Of a DNA stretch of 64,000 bases, positions 50,401-60,639 are shown in pieces. Each line of letters begins with the position of its first letter. The stretch's first letter is position 1. Below the pieces are notes generated by a model. It made no database searches. It saw only the letters and a list, made by a program, of their open reading frames with translations, and was not told the origin of the DNA. Origin of the DNA: Monoplex corrugatus (taxonomy: Eukaryota; Mollusca; Gastropoda; Littorinimorpha; Ranellidae); assembly GCA_030674185.1 (NCBI GenBank), contig JAPXFY010000022.1, positions 807,535 through 871,534 on the forward strand. The letters run 5' to 3'. The position numbers and the translations under genes are program-made.

Positions 50401-50958
50401 ACTTCTTGCAACAAAGCACAAAATGTCGTCCGGAAACGGCCCAACCGGAAGACGCTTATATCGCGATTGCATTCTGGGATATGCGATAGTGAAAGTGAAA
50501 GTCGCTGACCTAGTATTCGGCGGTCGATCTTGGTCGATCCGGTATTCAGAAAGCGGAAATCTCGCGGTCGATCCGGTAGGCAGAGGGTTAAACCTCCCAT
50601 TTAAGACTCCTCTATGTTGAGACCTGCATTTGACTGTTTATAAAGTCATAATTGAGAATGATATGTTTAATGTGTGGACATATGGATAGATATAACTGAC
50701 AAATTTACTGTATTGTTTGTTAATGCAACAGAATAGCTATAACTGACAAATTTATTGTTTGTTAATATGGCAGGCCCCTACCACCTGAACGGCTGTCCTC
50801 TGCGCCGCATCAACCAGGCGTACGTCATTTCCACCAAGACCAAGCTGGACATCAAGGGTGTCAAGCTGCCTGAACGCCTCAATGATGAGTACTTCCGTCG
50901 CCAGAAACTGCGCAAACCCAAGCATGCAGAGGGTGAAATCTTCGACACCAAGAAGGAG
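44261..50958 (+). CDS. RPL6: 60S ribosomal protein L6 (eL6), three exons, incomplete at both ends
   Basis: RPL6 is a structural protein of the large ribosomal subunit, assembled in the nucleolus and working in the cytoplasm. Exons 44261-44452, 45937-45985 and 50774-50958 join in phase with GT-AG borders and give 142 residues. They cover the conserved core: MPRHYPTE, then [44 protein letters not shown], and [20 protein letters not shown] sequence. The final exon, expected to encode the C-terminal ~50 residues and normally ending in a Tyr-Pro-His-Lys motif, was not found before 64000. The first exon starts directly after an acceptor with ATG in frame, so either the 5'UTR is spliced on there or upstream exons coding a basic N-terminal extension are missing. 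The introns are unusually long for a ribosomal protein gene and carry satellites and DNA transposons. Confidence 0.96.
44453..45544. other. RPL6 intron 1, unique part
   Basis: No gene seen. A C-box-like atgatga occurs at 44551, but no properly spaced D box was found, so no snoRNA is called. The segment tcccccctttttt near 44840 is low complexity. Confidence 0.4.
45545..45910. repeat. ~95-bp degenerate tandem repeat, four units
   Basis: The blocks atgtaaatagataatag, tatcttggtcttctgtc, ttt and tggagcagttgtcatagaag recur four times with many differences. The last unit ends near the acceptor of the RPL6 exon at 45937. Confidence 0.8.
45937..45985 (+). CDS. RPL6: RPL6 coding exon (RVVFLKQL)
   Basis: 49 bp, phase 0 in and 1 out, between tgtgtttcag and ACAG|gtaaac. 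It encodes [17 protein letters not shown] up to the first base of Gly. It matches eL6 across its whole length. Confidence 0.96.
46262..48390. repeat. 37-bp minisatellite, about 57 units, RPL6 intron 2
   Basis: The unit gtgtcacagctctacacag plus gttacttgtgtagttttt has scattered single-base variants (tatacag, ttatgta, missing t). In the sense of RPL6 each unit holds tttttgtgtcacag and acacag|gttac, resembling weak acceptor and donor sites. Confidence 0.97.
48725..50587 (-). mobile_element. piggyBac-like element with internal deletion
   Basis: The element is flanked by TTAA (48721-48724, 50588-50591), the piggyBac target. Terminal inverted repeats are ccctttgcctacc and ggtaggcagaggg, with one mismatch. 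The minus strand encodes an acidic N-terminus ([16 protein letters not shown] from 50313), the start of the DDE_Tnp_1_7 domain ([41 protein letters not shown]) and the C-terminal Cys-rich domain ([28 protein letters not shown]). The middle with the catalytic aspartates is deleted near 49550. There is also a frameshift near 49905 and a stop near 49635. Non-autonomous. Confidence 0.93.
50690..50773 (+). repeat. Tandemly duplicated 3' splice region of an RPL6 exon
   Basis: Two ~43-bp units share tataactgacaaattta, ttgtttgttaat and a terminal AG (gcaacag at 50725-50731, atggcag at 50767-50773). The second is the acceptor inferred from the protein frame. Confidence 0.85.
50774..50958 (+). CDS. RPL6: RPL6 coding exon ([12 protein letters not shown] to FDTKKE)
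   Basis: 185 bp, phase 1 in and 0 out, between aatatggcag and GGAG|gtttgt. It encodes [32 protein letters not shown] and [10 protein letters not shown]. The 3' splice region is a tandem pair of about 43 bp, leaving a second acceptor-like gcaacag ending at 50731. Confidence 0.97.
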
Positions 50959-51252
50959 GTTTGTATGGATTATCAGTTGCTAGTCTTGTCTTGTGAAAAC
51001 AATTTCTGTGAATTTGACAAAAGCGGTAAAGCATATTCCAGTGTGGGGTGGGCAAGAGTTTTGAGATATTTTGACTTTTACTTTTTTTTAAGGCATAAGG
51101 GCCCTTTTTTCACCACTGCTTCCCTGGCTTGAAGACAACTAATGTTACTGCTTGGTGCTTAACACAAGAAGAGCAGGAAAAGGAAACCCGATAGGTATGT
51201 CAGATTATCATAACCTGGGAACCTCTTCATCAGGCTGACGTGTGCTCACTAC

Positions 51253-51590
51253 CAAGTTTACTTGTGTTGGCTGTCAAGTTTACTTGTGTTCGCTGTCATG
51301 TTTACTTGTGTTCGCTGTCAAGTTTACTTGTGTTCGCTGTCAAGTTTACTTGTGTTCACTGTCAAGTTTACTTGTGTTCGCTGTCAAGTTTACTTGTGTT
51401 CACTGTCAAGTTTACTTGTGTTCACTGTCAAGTTTACTTGTGTTCGCTGTCAAGTTTACTTGTGTTCACTGTCAAGTTTACTTGTGTTCGCTGTCAAGTT
51501 TACTTGTGTTCGCTGTCATGTTTACTTGTGTTCGCTGTCAAGTTTACTTGTGCTCACTGTCAAGTTTACTTGTGCTCACTAAAAGCTTTG
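51253..51590. repeat. 22-bp minisatellite, about 15 units
   Basis: The unit caagtttacttgtgttcgct plus gt, with cactgt and catgtt variants. The related but more diverged phrases continue to about 51760 (catcaagtttactgatg). Confidence 0.96.
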
Positions 51591-51774
51591 TCATGCTCAA
51601 GTTTACTCAAGCTCACTATCAAGCTGAGCTCTTGCTCACCATCAAGTTCGCTTGTGCTTGCCATCAAGTTTACTGATGCAACCCATCAAGCTTACTCATG
51701 TTTACTGAGGGTTGTCATCAGGCGTATTCATGCTTACCATCAAGTTTATTCATGTTCATAGTCCATTTCCCTCT

Positions 51775-52195
51775 GTCTCCACAACACTTCCTGGGGCTGT
51801 ATTAGACCTTCCTGGGGCTGTAGTAGACCTAGTACCTCTACCACCTTGTCTGCCTTGACCACGACCATGCCCACGCCCCCTTCGGATCGATGTGCTTGTA
51901 GAGGCTATTGTCTCCTCAGAATTATCTGAATGGAAAGTATCAGGTTTATATTCGACAATGTTTCCTTCATTATTTCATCATCACTCACCTCTCCATCATG
52001 AGAAACATCAAAAATAAACCGATGGACGTCTTCCACAGAGTATTGGGGTCGGAATCTGTCCGCCATCTTTACTCGCATGAAAAAAAATTGATGAAAATAC
52101 TTAAAATCCAAGCTGAAAAACTCACTTTCCAACACATGCAGTATCAGCCATTTGCAGTGACAATCTTCTGAATATTTATGAGCTAAAAGTCGCAT
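51775..52195 (-). pseudogene. piggyBac-like N-terminal fragment
   Basis: The minus strand from ATG 52063 encodes MADRFRPQYSVEDVHRF, DVSHDGEVSDDEIMKE, then after a frameshift NIVEYKPDTFHSDN, SEETIASTSTS and an Arg/Gly-rich stretch (RRGRGHGRGQGRQGG). An acidic then Arg/Gly N-terminus is common in piggyBac-like transposases. No catalytic domain follows. The family call is inference. Confidence 0.5.
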
Positions 52196-52199
52196 GGTT

Positions 52200-52791
52200 C
52201 GACCACGTGATAGGTGTCAGAGCTACATTTAGAACAGTGACCTATGAACCGCGCGTACATGCGCGGCTGCTAGTGAAAGGCTTAACCCATGTACCCCCAT
52301 GTCACCCAACGTGAACCATACTATGAAATTCCATGTCAATGAAAGTAACTCTTGCAATTTTCGATAGTTACTAACTAAAGAAATCAATTGAAAATATAAT
52401 TACTTTTTTTTGTTTCAAGGAATCTTTTTTTTTTGGGCATTGTGCACACAATGAAGTACTCACAGGAAGAGGTTTTTTTTTCAGATTCATTCTGTTTTTA
52501 CTCACAGAAAAAATTATAAAGTCGGATTTGATGGTGAACGTTACCAAAAATTTACAGGTGTGGTAGTTCAAAGTCAAAGATGCAGTCCAGAAATGCTTCT
52601 AAATGGTCTGCAAATGACCCAGAGGACCCAGAACAAAGTCTACTGCAGAAGCTGAACATGAAATTGCAGAGCTCGCACCAATAATGATAATAATAATAAA
52701 TAGCTTTTGTATAGCACTATTCTCAGTTCGACTCGCTTCGCTGTTACATAAATAATCTCACTCGCATACCAATAACATCATTTTTCAATCT

Positions 52792-52794
<3 letters not shown>
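52200..52794. other. Unique stretch
   Basis: No exon recognised. A short (AAT)n followed by agcttttgtatagcact at 52685-52725 resembles a CR1/L2-type 3' end. Confidence 0.4.

Positions 52795-52870
<76 letters not shown>
52795..52870. repeat. (CA)n microsatellite
   Basis: About 75 bp of CA followed by (AG)4. Confidence 0.97.
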
Positions 52871-52874
<4 letters not shown>

Positions 52875-53035
52875 AGAGAGGGGTAGAGTTATACTTATGA
52901 AAATGCAGATCAACAAGCAGATCATGCACAACACCAACATTTTCAGAAAATTTCTTTACTGAAACCAAGCCTAAAAAGTCCTGCCATTTTCAGTTTTGGA
53001 GGTCAGGCAATCGATCGACAATCGACCCACCTTCG

Positions 53036-53222
53036 CCGTCACTCACTCTCACTATCATCGAACTCTGCGGCAACAGCTTCCAAGTCGATATCTAGGTCAC
53101 TTTCTATATTACATGGATCAGCTTCATTAACAAGATCCTCTACCGTAAAACGGTCAAATTCTTCTCTGTCATCATTCAATAGACGCCGCACACCTTAACT
53201 CCTCATCGGTCATGAGACTCAT
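53036..53222 (-). pseudogene. Acidic coding remnant, possible transposase N-terminus
   Basis: The minus strand starts MSLMTDEELR and, after a one-base frame change, continues VRRLLNDDREEFD, RFTVEDLVNEADP and NIESDLDIDLEAVAAE before a stop. It resembles in character the acidic N-terminus at 50313 but not clearly in sequence. A repressed or deleted piggyBac-like copy is one possibility. Confidence 0.4.
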
Positions 53223-53639
53223 TTTCCACACTTTGAAAATTCATAGCAACCGTGAAAACTTGATCGATTTTAACACTGTAAAGTTCTAAATGTGGGGCAG
53301 GAAGTCGCCAAAACGAGGATCTCGTTCTCATGGGATTCTCGTTTATGTAAACAATGATGGCCGCGTCCATCGTGGCCACATGTACAGTGGGCGCTGATGG
53401 GCGCTCAACGGTAAACGCTATTACGATATACGGCGGGCGCTCTGCATTAATATGGGTTATAAAAAAAATATAACTCGTGCTCCCCATCAGGTGTGTTCAT
53501 GCTCACCACCAAGTTTACTGGTGCTTCAGTCAGAAAAGGGCAAAGTGGAAAGCTGCATCATCCAAATTGACCACAGTTGTCATTGTATGTCAGGTAGTGT
53601 GCCCAATGTTGGAGTTGTCTGTAGTTGTGAGTCCCAGTG

Positions 53640-54545
53640 GTTGACTTGATCACCAAAAGTATGTTCAGGTGATATTGTACTATGTCCACTGGAGTATGCC
53701 AATAGTTGTGAATCATTATGGTTGACTTCATCACCAAAAGTGTGTTCAGGTGGTAATGTACTTGTGTTCAGGTGGTAATGTACTATGTCCACTGGAGTAT
53801 GCCAATAGTTGTGAATCACTATGGTTGACTTAATCACCAAAAGTGTGTTCAGATGGTAAGGTAATATATCCAGTGGAGTATGCCTGTAATTGTGAATCAC
53901 TATGGTTGACGTAATCACCAAAAGTGTGTTCAGATGATAGTGTACTATGTCCACTGGAGTATGCCAGTAGTTGTGAATCACTGGTTGACTTAATCACCAA
54001 AAGTATGTTCAGATGGTAAGGTAATATATCCAGTGGAGTATGCCAATAGTTGTGAATCACTATGGTTGACGTAATCACCAAAAGTATGTTCAGATGGTAA
54101 GGTAATATATCCAGCGGAGTATGCCAGTAGTTGTGAGACACAGGTTGACGTAATCACCAAAAGTGTGTTCAAATGATAGTGTACTATGTCCACTGGAGTA
54201 TGCCAGTAGTTGTGAATCACTGGTTGACTTAATCACCAAAAGTGTGTTCAGATGATAGTGTACTATGTCCACTGGAGTATGCCAGTAGTTGTGAGTCACT
54301 GGTTGACATAATCACCAAAAGTGTGTTCAGATGATAGTGTACTATGTCCACTAGAGTATGCCAGTAGTTGTGAGTCACTGGTTGACATTATCACCAAAAG
54401 TGTGTTCAGATGATAGTGTACTATGTCCACTGGAGTATGCCAGTAGTTGTGAGTCACTATGGTTGATGTAATCACCAAAAGTACGTTCAGATAGTAAGGT
54501 AACATATCCACTGGAGTATGCCAGTAGTTGTGAGTCACTGTTTCA
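53640..54545. repeat. 79-82-bp minisatellite, about 11 units
   Basis: Units carry ggttgacttaatcacc, aaaagtgtgttcag, atgatagtgtactatg and tccactggagtatgcc, with two main variants (ggtaaggtaatatatcc versus gatagtgtactatgtcc). Confidence 0.95.
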
Positions 54546-54739
54546 GTCACTGAAAGTGATAAAAGAGTTAATGATTGGAAAGCCTATGATGAGCTACCAT
54601 GTTTGGACTAGAGTCGCTGACTACAAGCTGACTGATTCATATGGTTGTCTGAGTGGCTTTCCTCCATTTTCCTCCTACAACTTTCATGTCTCTTCTTGGC
54701 GGTCTTGTCTTAAAGAAAAACATTGTATCAAAATAAACA

Positions 54740-54934
54740 TTGTTAGTGTGTTGTGGAATGGTGACAGTGACCCAAGTTTTCAGAATTTGCGGGCTGGTTG
54801 ATTCTTTGATGGAGCTGTGGACTTGAGATCTGATGTCTTCTGTTCAGTTGAGTCCATTCCACAACATAAAAACTGGCCTGTTTGCTGTGCTACCCATTTT
54901 AATGCTACAGTCATTGTGATGGTATCAGATTAGG
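54740..54934 (+). repeat. Interspersed family B, copy 2, left part
   Basis: The blocks ccacaacataaaaactgg, cctgtttgctgtgc and tgatggtatcagattagg match copies at 2830 and 60640. The array and hAT insertion follow inside the same element, whose right part resumes at about 59525. Confidence 0.65.
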
Positions 54935-56067
54935 TGTTCCATAGGTCCTTCCTCTCCTCCCCCCCCCACCACTTCCCATTTTAATGCTACTGTCATTGTG
55001 ATGGTATCAGATTAGGTGTTCCATAGGTCCTTCCTCTCCACCCCTCACCCCTTCCCATTTTAATGCTACAGTCATTGTGATGGTATCAGATTAGGTGTTC
55101 CATAGGTCCTTCCTCTCCACCCCTCACCCCTTCCCATTTTAATGCTAGTCATTGTGATGGTATCAGATTAGGTGTTCCATAGGTCCTTCCTCTCCTCCCC
55201 CCCCCCCACCCCTTACCATTTTAATGCTACAGTCATTGTGATGGTATCAGATTAGGTGTTCCATAGGTCCTTCCTCTCCTCCCCACCCCTTCCCATTTTA
55301 ATGCTACTGTCATTGTGATGGTATCAGATTAGGTGTTCCATAGGTCCTTCCTCTCCCCCCCCCCCCCCCACCCCTTCCCATTTTAATGCTACAGTCATTG
55401 TGATGGTATCAGATTAGGTGTTCCATAGGTCCTTCCTCTCCCCCCCCCCCTTCCCATTTTAATGCTACAGTCATTGTGATGGTATCAGATTAGGTGTTCC
55501 ATAGGTCCCTCCTCTCCTCCCCACCCCTTCCCATTTTAATGCTACAGTCATTGTGATGGTATCAGATTAGGTGTTCCATAGGTCCCTCCTCTCCTCCCCC
55601 ACCCCTTCCCATTTTAATGCTACAGTCATTGTGATGGTATCAGATTAGGTGTTCCATAGGTCCTTCCCTCTCCTCCCCCCCCCCCCCCACCCCTTCCCAT
55701 TTTAATGCTACAGTCATTGTGATGGTATCAGATTAGGTGTTCCATAGGTCCTTCCTCTCCTCCCCCCCCCCCTTCCCATTTTAATACTACAGTCATTGTG
55801 ATGGTATCAGATTAGGTGTTCCATAGGTCCTTCCTCTCCTCCCCCCCCCCACCCCTTCCCATTTTAATGCTACAGTCATTGTGATGGTATCAGATTAGGT
55901 GTTCCATAGGTCCTTCCTCTCCTCCCCCCCCCCCCTTCCCATTTTAATGCTAGTCATTGTGATGGTATCAGATTAGGTGTTCCATAGGTCCTTCCTCTCC
56001 TCCCCCCCCCCTTCCCATTTTAATGCTACAGTCATTGTGATGGTATCAGATTGGGTGTTCCATAGGT
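54935..56067. repeat. ~80-bp minisatellite with variable poly-C, left block
   Basis: About 14 units of ttttaatgctacagtc, attgtgatggtatcag, attaggtgttccatagg, tccttcctctcc and a C tract of 4-14. The C tract varies from unit to unit, which is either real slippage or homopolymer error. Confidence 0.96.
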
Positions 56068-59000
56068 CAGGGCTGCCAAACCCCTAAATTCATTTCCAGG
56101 GACAAACGGTGGCAAAAAAGGTGAAAAACAGGGACACATCAAAATTTCCAGGGACACCCCGCGACGAACCAAAAAAGACATTTCAAAAGTATCAGATAAA
56201 AACTCACCTCTATTTACATATGTACACTATTTACACAGGCTCCCAATGCTGCTTAGTTGAGCTGGCTGCAAGTGGCACTCTTCAGCTGAGCCAGCTGCTC
56301 AGTTGAATACCTCCTGCTCTCAGCCTGGCCTGGCCTCGCCTTCGCCACAACCAGGGCCTCCAAAGTGTCCTTCCCCAGGCTCCCCCGAAAGTCTGTCTTG
56401 TTTTTTCTCACAATGCTAAAAATGCGCTCACAGTGAGCAGATGAGTGGGGAATCGTGAGCACATTTAACATGACTGATGACAGGTTGGAGAGCTGTTGTC
56501 CAGGCATGACCTTCAGCTCTTGCCAGCAAGTGTCAGCCCTCCCACTCCCATCTTCAGCATTGAGTTGTGTCTTGAGAGAAGAAAGATCAAGTTTTTTGTA
56601 GTTATTGAACTCCTTTTGAATGGTAGCTCTTTCAACACCAGGGGGTTTCAGACATGGGTACTTGGTCAAAAGTGCTTCCAGAGAGGACCAAGTTGCTGTG
56701 TCCTGTGAATTCAAGTCAGCAACCTGACAGTTCTTGAGGATCTCACATTTGAGGGGCAACTTTCTTTTTATGTACCCACATGAAGTCTTGTAGAAGTCTC
56801 TCACCTTTGTGTAGAATTCCTCTACTCTGGCGTCTTTGATCTTCTTGTCCTTGATGAAATCTCTGACTTCATCGGCAAGTATCAGCTCCGGCCCAGATGA
56901 AAGGTTGCTGTCCTGCTGAAACTCAACGTCTGTCAACTCTTTCTCAGTCTGTTTCTCATCAAGGAAGGCATCATCAGCTACAAAAGTATCAAGGAGATCT
57001 TTGAAAAAATCAAGAAGTTTGTGCTGCAATTCTTGGATCCTTGGTTTATGACTCTGCAGTTCTGTGTTGATTTTCTCAAAAGACATGACAGCATTCTTCA
57101 AGAACAGGCAGTACAGTTTGTTTGTCTGTGACTGAAATATGTCTTTGAGTTTTCCAGATTTGTGTTTGTCTGTTGATGTCTTGGCCTTTTCCTCTTGCCT
57201 TTTGAAAAACCTGTACAAGGCATCCCAATTCTCAATCAGACGAGGCAAAGCTTGCCCAACACTGAGCCATCTGGTGGACACATGTTTGAGTATTTTCTTA
57301 TTCTTTATCTCAAGATGAACTTGAATGCCCTTCAGATCCCCTTGTCTTACACTGCTTTTGTCCAGATAATAAAATACATCAACAAGCAGCTGTGAGATGT
57401 TGAGAGGGAGACAGGCTGCCCCTTTTTCAGCAGCAATGTGGATCAGGTGGCAGACACAGCCTGACAAGAACATGTCCTTGTTCTGCCTCAGAAGATGGCC
57501 ATAGACTCCCCCATCATTCCCCACCATGACGTTGGCGTTATCTGAGCCAAAGGCAATGAAATTGCCCCATGGGATGTTGTGGACCTCCATCTCAGCCCGA
57601 ATGAGGTTGAAGATAGCCTCTCCTAAAACAAACAAATATAGAGTGTGCTTACCACTTTGGGGTTTTTTTTTCAAAAATAGGGTGTTCATGGGTTAGGTAT
57701 AATAACATCCATTATGAAGCCTATTCATGTACATGCTCCCTTTTCAAAAACATCATGAACTGTAAGTGACGTAACTCAAACCCAAGAATGTTATTTCAAG
57801 TGGGGTTTATATCTTAAATATAAAAAATCAAGAGCAAAGTATAAAAATCATTTATCAGTGTATAGATTTGTAGGCCTAATGTAACTGTTTTTTAATCAAT
57901 ATGTTTTATTATTTAGGAATGCTCAAAAAGAGATAAATGCTCAATGGTTTTTCTTTTAGTCAAATAAAAAGAATGTGAAAATATGCATGTAACTCATCTT
58001 ACCCTTAACTATCAAAAGATGGACACTGGGATGCTTTAAAGAAAACTTAGCTCGTCAATCAGAATCAATACACAATTGGGGAAAGGGAAGGAAACAGATG
58101 TGTGTACGTGTGTGTGTGAAAGAGTGTCTGTGTGTGTAAGTATATACATGTGTGTGAAAATATCTGAGTTCATGTATTAAAAATGTTCATAAAAAATTAT
58201 TTTTAAACCATTCATTTCAAAATGTGTGTGTGTGAGAGAGAGAGGGAGGAAAGAAAAGAGGGAGGAAGGAAAAGAGAGAGAGAGAGAGAGAGAGCTCATT
58301 TGCAACACATACCTGTTGCTGATCCCTCGCAGACAGGAACAGAGATCACATCAGACCGGACTTGTCCACTGGTCTCGTCAACAGTCCGCACCACCAACGG
58401 AAACAGCTTCACACCCCCACGGTCATTGCTACCATCTGTTGACAGGCTGAAAGGCCCCTTCTTCATCTTTTCAGCCAGTTCGTTTGTTGTGATGGAGGCA
58501 ATCTCTTTAGTGATGCAGGTGGATTTAGTTCTTCCGCACTGGTATTTCTTTGTGATTGCCGAATCGTGAAACATCGACTTGACGGCCTTGTTGAACCGAT
58601 CATGAGCGGGCGAATGGCAAATTCAGTTCCACAAAGAGTTCAACCATCGTCACTTCGGCACGCGTTACGTCATCATCCGCGCCAGAAGGTGCTTTTTTCT
58701 TCACAAAGAACGAGTCCATTTTCCTCGCATTCCTCTTCTCCTCTTCTCTTTTGGCGTTTGCTTTGTGTTTGGTTGTAGCAACGTGATTGCTGATGTCATT
58801 CCGACCGCCATGCGATATCGAAACATCGCAAAAACATACATTGCAGTAAGCGAAAGAATCACTCTTTTTCCCCCGAGTAATATCCGGCCAGATATCTGTG
58901 TATTCGTCGATGAATCTTTGAAGCCTTTTTTTCTTTGGTGGCAGGGAACTTTCAGGTTCTCCATCGTTATTTCGCTTAGAACTTGTAGACGCCATGCCTA

Positions 59001-59311
59001 TTTTCCGTGTCCGGCGCGAATGAAAATACAACAACAAGATGACGTCGGCCTTCACTCGTGATCTTATTTCTGATTGGCAGAAAAGCCTTGGCAGAAGCGT
59101 AAACGTTTCTGATTGGCCCTCGCTGCAGAGAGGCTAAAGCAAGCCCCACAGCAGATGCTTGCTTGCTCTAAATAAGAATAATGGGAACTATGGTCGGCGC
59201 CGTTTGAAAACCCGGGACGCTCGGCAAAAAAACCGTATTACCGGGACATTTCTGACAATTTTTTTAAAAACCGGGACTGTTCCGGCCTACCCGGGATGGT
59301 TGGCAGCCCTG
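56068..59311 (-). mobile_element. hAT DNA transposon, 3.2 kb, nearly intact
   Basis: Terminal inverted repeats are CAGGGCTGCCAAAC on the left and GGTTGGCAGCCCTG on the right, with one mismatch in 14. ATAGGT flanks both ends (56062-56067, 59312-59317) as a direct repeat. Subterminal CCGGGAC or CCAGGGAC motifs recur near both ends, likely transposase-binding sites (inference). The element interrupts the poly-C minisatellite, which resumes immediately after it. Confidence 0.95.
56253..58995 (-). CDS. hAT transposase, two exons, one frameshift
   Basis: Exon 1 runs 58995-58313 and exon 2 57622-56253, with donor ACAG|gtatgtg and acceptor tttgttttag joining in frame (SATG to EAIFNL). The N-terminus has a BED-type zinc finger (CNVC near residue 52 followed by H-x5-H as in HVATTKHK). 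The RNase H-like core includes FSLSTDGSND and FGSDNANVMVG with candidate catalytic Asp residues, then HVSTRWLSVGQALPRL. The hAT dimerisation domain (IPHSSAHCERIFS) is near the end. The only visible break is in exon 1 near 58603: one frame ends LPFARS-stop, while the other continues HDRFNKAVKSMF. A single lost or gained base, or a sequencing error, explains it. Expected length is about 680 residues, so it is close to functional. Confidence 0.9.
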
Positions 59312-59524
59312 ATAGGTCCTTCCTCTCCTCCCCCCCCCCCCCACCCCTTCCCATTTTAATGCTACTGACATTGTGATGGTATCAGATTAGGTGTTCCATA
59401 GGTCCTTCCTCTCCTCCCCCCCCCCCCCCCCATTTTAATGCTACAGTCATTGTGATGGTATCAGATTAGGTGTTCCATAGGTCCTTCCTCTCCTCCCCTC
59501 ACCCCACCCCTTCCCATTTTAAAT
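59312..59524. repeat. ~80-bp poly-C minisatellite, right block
   Basis: About 2.5 further units of the array at 54935-56067, split off by the hAT insertion. Confidence 0.95.
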
Positions 59525-60360
59525 CCTTGCCAGGGTACAGCATTTTGTACAAAGTCAAGGGGTCAGCCAGGTAGTTGCTGGCAGATTTGGGTGGAGCACA
59601 TATGGAATTGTCCAATTGCAATGAATCCTTGAACATAGCACTAACTCACCACATGAATGAATGATCTGTTCTTTTGTGAGAGGACATTGATGTCTGTTGC
59701 CGTTTCTGTCACATTGTTGTAGAGTAATGTTAAACAGTGCAGGCTGTTTTAACTTTAAAATGTATTAGTGTCTGGTACTATAGAACTTGGATGCAAGTTG
59801 AAATTTTGGGGTATGAAGCGTCTGGAAAGAGCAGAGTTCTGTCATAAAATTAAGTTGTAGATACATACCGTGTATGTGTGTGTTTTAGAAAATGGTGTTG
59901 AGTATACAAGGGATGGGAGGTTGGTGATCCCCCACCCTCACCGCTCCTCTTCCCCCAAAATTGATGTGTCATTGAAGGGTTTCTGTGTGCGTGTAATCAC
60001 TAGGATGGAATGGATCATTGTTTACTGTTAGTTATCTCCCCTAAGATTTGACACCAGTGACTATCGTATTAGGTAGGCTACTATTGTACAACTATTGTGT
60101 GCGAGTTTTTGTTTGTTTACCAGTGACTTGTGTTGAGATGATAACTCACCAGGCTAGAGTCTCTGATTCTTGATGTACTGAATGGTTCACTGATCAACAC
60201 TGGTCACACTGATGTAGTCAACTGGCTGTTTGATTTATCATAGCAAGCTGTTGCCAAGACGCTTCTTGTACCTGGCTATACCGTTCTGCCCTGTCGGTAT
60301 CATGTGTTGTGATATGAAGATTTCAGCCACATGAGAGCTGTGACATTCTGTCGGGTGTTG
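59525..60360 (+). repeat. Segmental duplication, copy 1
   Basis: The order of blocks matches 60790-61900: tgctggcagatttggg, agtgacttgtgttgagatg, aactcaccaggctagag, tctgattcttgatgtac, actgatgtagtcaactgg and tatcatagcaagctg. Confidence 0.85.
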
Positions 60361-60639
60361 TTTTGTGATAAATGTTGAGTCTGTGTGACTGAAAATAGAG
60401 AACAAAAGTTGAGCGATATTCTGTTCTGTGTTTTTTACTGTTATTTACGTTGTGTCTTGTTATGTTGTGTTATGACCGATAGTCACTGTGTGAAAGGGGA
60501 GTAACAGTTATATGTTGTGAGACGATGTGATGGATGTGACATGCGTGAAAACTATGCGGCATTCTGCCCTGTTTTTTTGTTTTTGTCTTTTTCTTTTGAG
60601 GTAAAAAAAAATTAAAGTAAATATTGTTTGTATGTGAGG

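Noticed and set aside
51240..51761. Cys/Leu/Val-rich frames of up to 173 codons resembling membrane proteins
   Set aside because: Translations of the 22-bp minisatellite in all three frames.
53640..54550. His/Thr/Tyr/Leu-rich open frames of 69-133 codons
   Set aside because: Translations of the 79-82-bp minisatellite; frames change with unit length variants.
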